From Azospirillum sp. (GTDB taxonomy: Bacteria > Pseudomonadota > Alphaproteobacteria > Azospirillales > Azospirillaceae): a stretch of 49,751 bases of DNA. The stretch covers positions 1 through 49,751 of the forward strand of contig JAIXPD010000081.1 of NCBI GenBank assembly GCA_027486405.1. The letters are read 5' to 3'. Position numbers and translations under genes: made by a program. Within the stretch, counting starts at the first letter, position 1. Each line of letters starts with the position of its first letter. Shown piece by piece: positions 48,675 through 49,751 of this stretch. The notes beneath the pieces are model-generated. The model was not told the origin of the DNA and ran no database searches. It saw only the letters and a program-made list of their open reading frames with translations.

Positions 48675-49487
48675 ATGACCGCCCAATCCCCTGTTTTCCC
48701 CTTCCAAGCGCCATTGCTCCCCCTGCCGTCGGGCGCGCCGACGCTGGCCAAGCATCTGCACGCGATGTTGAGCATCATCCGCCGCCATGGGCCTCTGGTG
48801 GGCGGGCTGTCCGACGCGGAGATCGTCAAGACCGCCGCCGCCTTTGCGGCGTTGGCCGAGTTGCCCGCCGCCAAAGCCAGCGTCGAGGTGTTGAATGGCA
48901 AGGTCTACTGGCGCGACGAAGACGAGACGTTGACGCTGGAGAGCATGGTCAAGCCCCATCGCTTTCTGGAGGATGAGTTCGTCCGCACGGTCGTCACCGC
49001 CGCCCTGTCAACGTCCATGACGCTGGCCCGGCTCAAGGCGCTGTCGTTCAGCGAAGCGCAGGCGCTGATTGACACCTTGGCGGCGGCTCATGGTGTCAAA
49101 GCGGGCGGCAAGGCTGGAAACGTGACCTTCGTCAGCTACGACCGGGCCTTCAAGGTCGTGATCGCCGTTCAGGAACGTCTGACCGTCAACTCCAAGATCG
49201 TGACGGCCAAGACGGCGCTGAACGAATGGTTGGCCGCCGCCGATGCGGGTGACGAAGTCCGCGCCCTGATCAACGCCGCGTTCGGTCTGGGCGACCAGGA
49301 CGGGGTCCGTGTTGCCGAGTTGGTGCGGCTCAAGCGCCTGGTCATCGACCATCCGCTGTGGAAAGCGGCCATGGCCGCGATTGACGACGCGTTGGAGGTG
49401 GCGGGCAAGGCCCAATACCTGCGGGTCTACCAGCGCGCGCCGGACGGCAAATACGTCCAAATCCCGCTCGATCTGGCCAGCGTGTGA
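48675..49487 (+). CDS. DUF3164-family Mu-like phage protein
   Basis: 270 residues. The second half shows the DUF3164 pattern: FVSYDRAFKVVIAVQERLTV, then IVTAKTALNEWL and RLKRLVIDHPLWKAAMAAID, finishing with YLRVYQRAPDGKYVQIPLDL. This family is characteristic of Mu-like phages; its role in replication or host takeover is not established. AGAGGTAAG precedes the ATG. Confidence 0.8.
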   Translation: MTAQSPVFPFQAPLLPLPSGAPTLAKHLHAMLSIIRRHGPLVGGLSDAEIVKTAAAFAALAELPAAKASVEVLNGKVYWRDEDETLTLESMVKPHRFLEDEFVRTVVTAALSTSMTLARLKALSFSEAQALIDTLAAAHGVKAGGKAGNVTFVSYDRAFKVVIAVQERLTVNSKIVTAKTALNEWLAAADAGDEVRALINAAFGLGDQDGVRVAELVRLKRLVIDHPLWKAAMAAIDDALEVAGKAQYLRVYQRAPDGKYVQIPLDLASV

Positions 49488-49495
49488 GGTGGGCC

Positions 49496-49751
49496 ATGGC
49501 TGAACGCAACCAAACCGATGCCGTGACCGACGGCCTGCCGATCCTGGTCGAACTGGCCCACTACCCCGACGCGTTGAACGGCGCGGCGGGCAACGCCCTG
49601 GCCGCCCTGCTGTCGGAGGTGGCGAGCGCGATCCCGGCCACCTCCGTCGCCAACCCCGCCGTGTCGCGCACGCTGCTGATCGACGCGGAACGGGAGGTCG
49701 ATGACCTGCGCGTGCTGCTGTTCGCCCAGCCGCCCAATCCGGCGGCCCGCC
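49496..49751 (+). CDS. Partial phage protein running off the right edge
   Basis: Starts MAERNQTDAVTDGLPILVEL, ten residues later YPDALNGAAGNALAALLSEV, and is open to the end of the window (85 codons). Mostly helical and acidic; not recognised. GAGGTGGG precedes the ATG, and it follows the DUF3164 gene by eight bases. Confidence 0.6.
   Translation, partial: MAERNQTDAVTDGLPILVELAHYPDALNGAAGNALAALLSEVASAIPATSVANPAVSRTLLIDAEREVDDLRVLLFAQPPNPAAR

Larger units (their letters stand above)
41269..49751 (+). mobile_element. Mu-like transposable prophage, left part, continuing beyond the window
   Basis: The gene order is that of Mu-type phages: a leftward repressor, divergent ner, a DDE transposase, an AAA+ target-activator ATPase, then a run of small early genes including DUF3164. 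All rightward genes from 43152 on overlap or nearly touch. The repressor to transposase order is certain; the exact left end (41269) is inferred from disruption of an ABC ATPase gene and from TGTA. The right end lies outside the window. Base composition is lower in GC from 41.3 to 43.5 kb than elsewhere. Confidence 0.85.

Noticed and set aside
1..49751. CRISPR arrays, tRNA or rRNA genes, riboswitches
   Set aside because: I looked for regularly spaced direct repeats, clover-leaf-like segments and rRNA-like stretches and saw none. A dedicated scan would be needed to exclude short or divergent ones.

Overview
The window is GC-rich chromosomal DNA with dense operons. Stop and start codons overlap (ATGA or GTGA) at most junctions, and start codons usually carry GGAG- or AAGGA-type ribosome sites. 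TctABC, Dpp-type ABC transporters, a MocR regulator and a tightly packed acyl-CoA gene set suggest an alphaproteobacterium, perhaps of the Azospirillum/Rhodospirillales type. The organism is an inference; no rRNA, tRNA or marker gene is present to prove it.

Region 1 (1 to 7313, minus strand): an IS3 OrfA scrap at the left edge, then a family 5 solute-binding protein, a class II aldolase, a frameshifted MmgE/PrpD gene, tctA, tctB and an acyl-CoA dehydrogenase-like flavoenzyme. A 445-bp AT-rich divergent promoter region follows. On the plus strand (7759 to 13316) lie a remarkable amidohydrolase/rhodanese fusion, tctC, an FAD monooxygenase-like gene and an enoyl-CoA hydratase. A parDE toxin-antitoxin pair ends this block.

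Region 2 (14031 to 25001, minus strand): an atypical SDR, an unidentified transporter, a MaoC hydratase, a second related acyl-CoA dehydrogenase, a full Dpp-type ABC transporter (two ATPases, two permeases), an acyl-CoA ligase and a second solute-binding protein closely resembling the first. A divergent MocR regulator (25316 to 26854) probably controls part of the cluster.

Region 3 (26841 to 40076): two divergent arms separated by a palindrome-rich promoter region at about 32.0 to 32.1 kb. The minus arm holds the carboxyltransferase subunit of an acyl-CoA carboxylase, a fumarate reductase/ketosteroid dehydrogenase-like flavoprotein, an acyl-CoA ligase and a frameshifted hotdog thioesterase. 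The plus arm holds the biotin carboxylase, a biotinyl carrier, an acyl-CoA dehydrogenase, a MaoC-like protein, an HMG-CoA-synthase-like/DUF35 fusion, a thiolase, an MFE-2-like SDR and a TauD/TfdA dioxygenase. Together these could import a carboxylic acid, activate it to a CoA thioester, oxidise, hydrate and carboxylate it, and cleave it thiolytically. The substrate is not evident; a branched or terpenoid-like acid is one possibility.

Region 4 (40117 to 49751): a third Dpp-type ATPase gene is intact, but its partner survives only as a C-terminal stub. The stub breaks off at about 41269, where the right-hand sequence begins with TGTA. I infer that this is the left end of a Mu-like transposable prophage. 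Inside are a possible lysogenic-conversion pair, a gene-free run of five hairpins, a leftward repressor, a divergent ner gene, a DDE transposase, a MuB-like ATPase and small early genes including a DUF3164 protein. The repressor/ner intergenic region carries five copies of the 9-mer AACNGTGAC. The prophage continues past the right edge.
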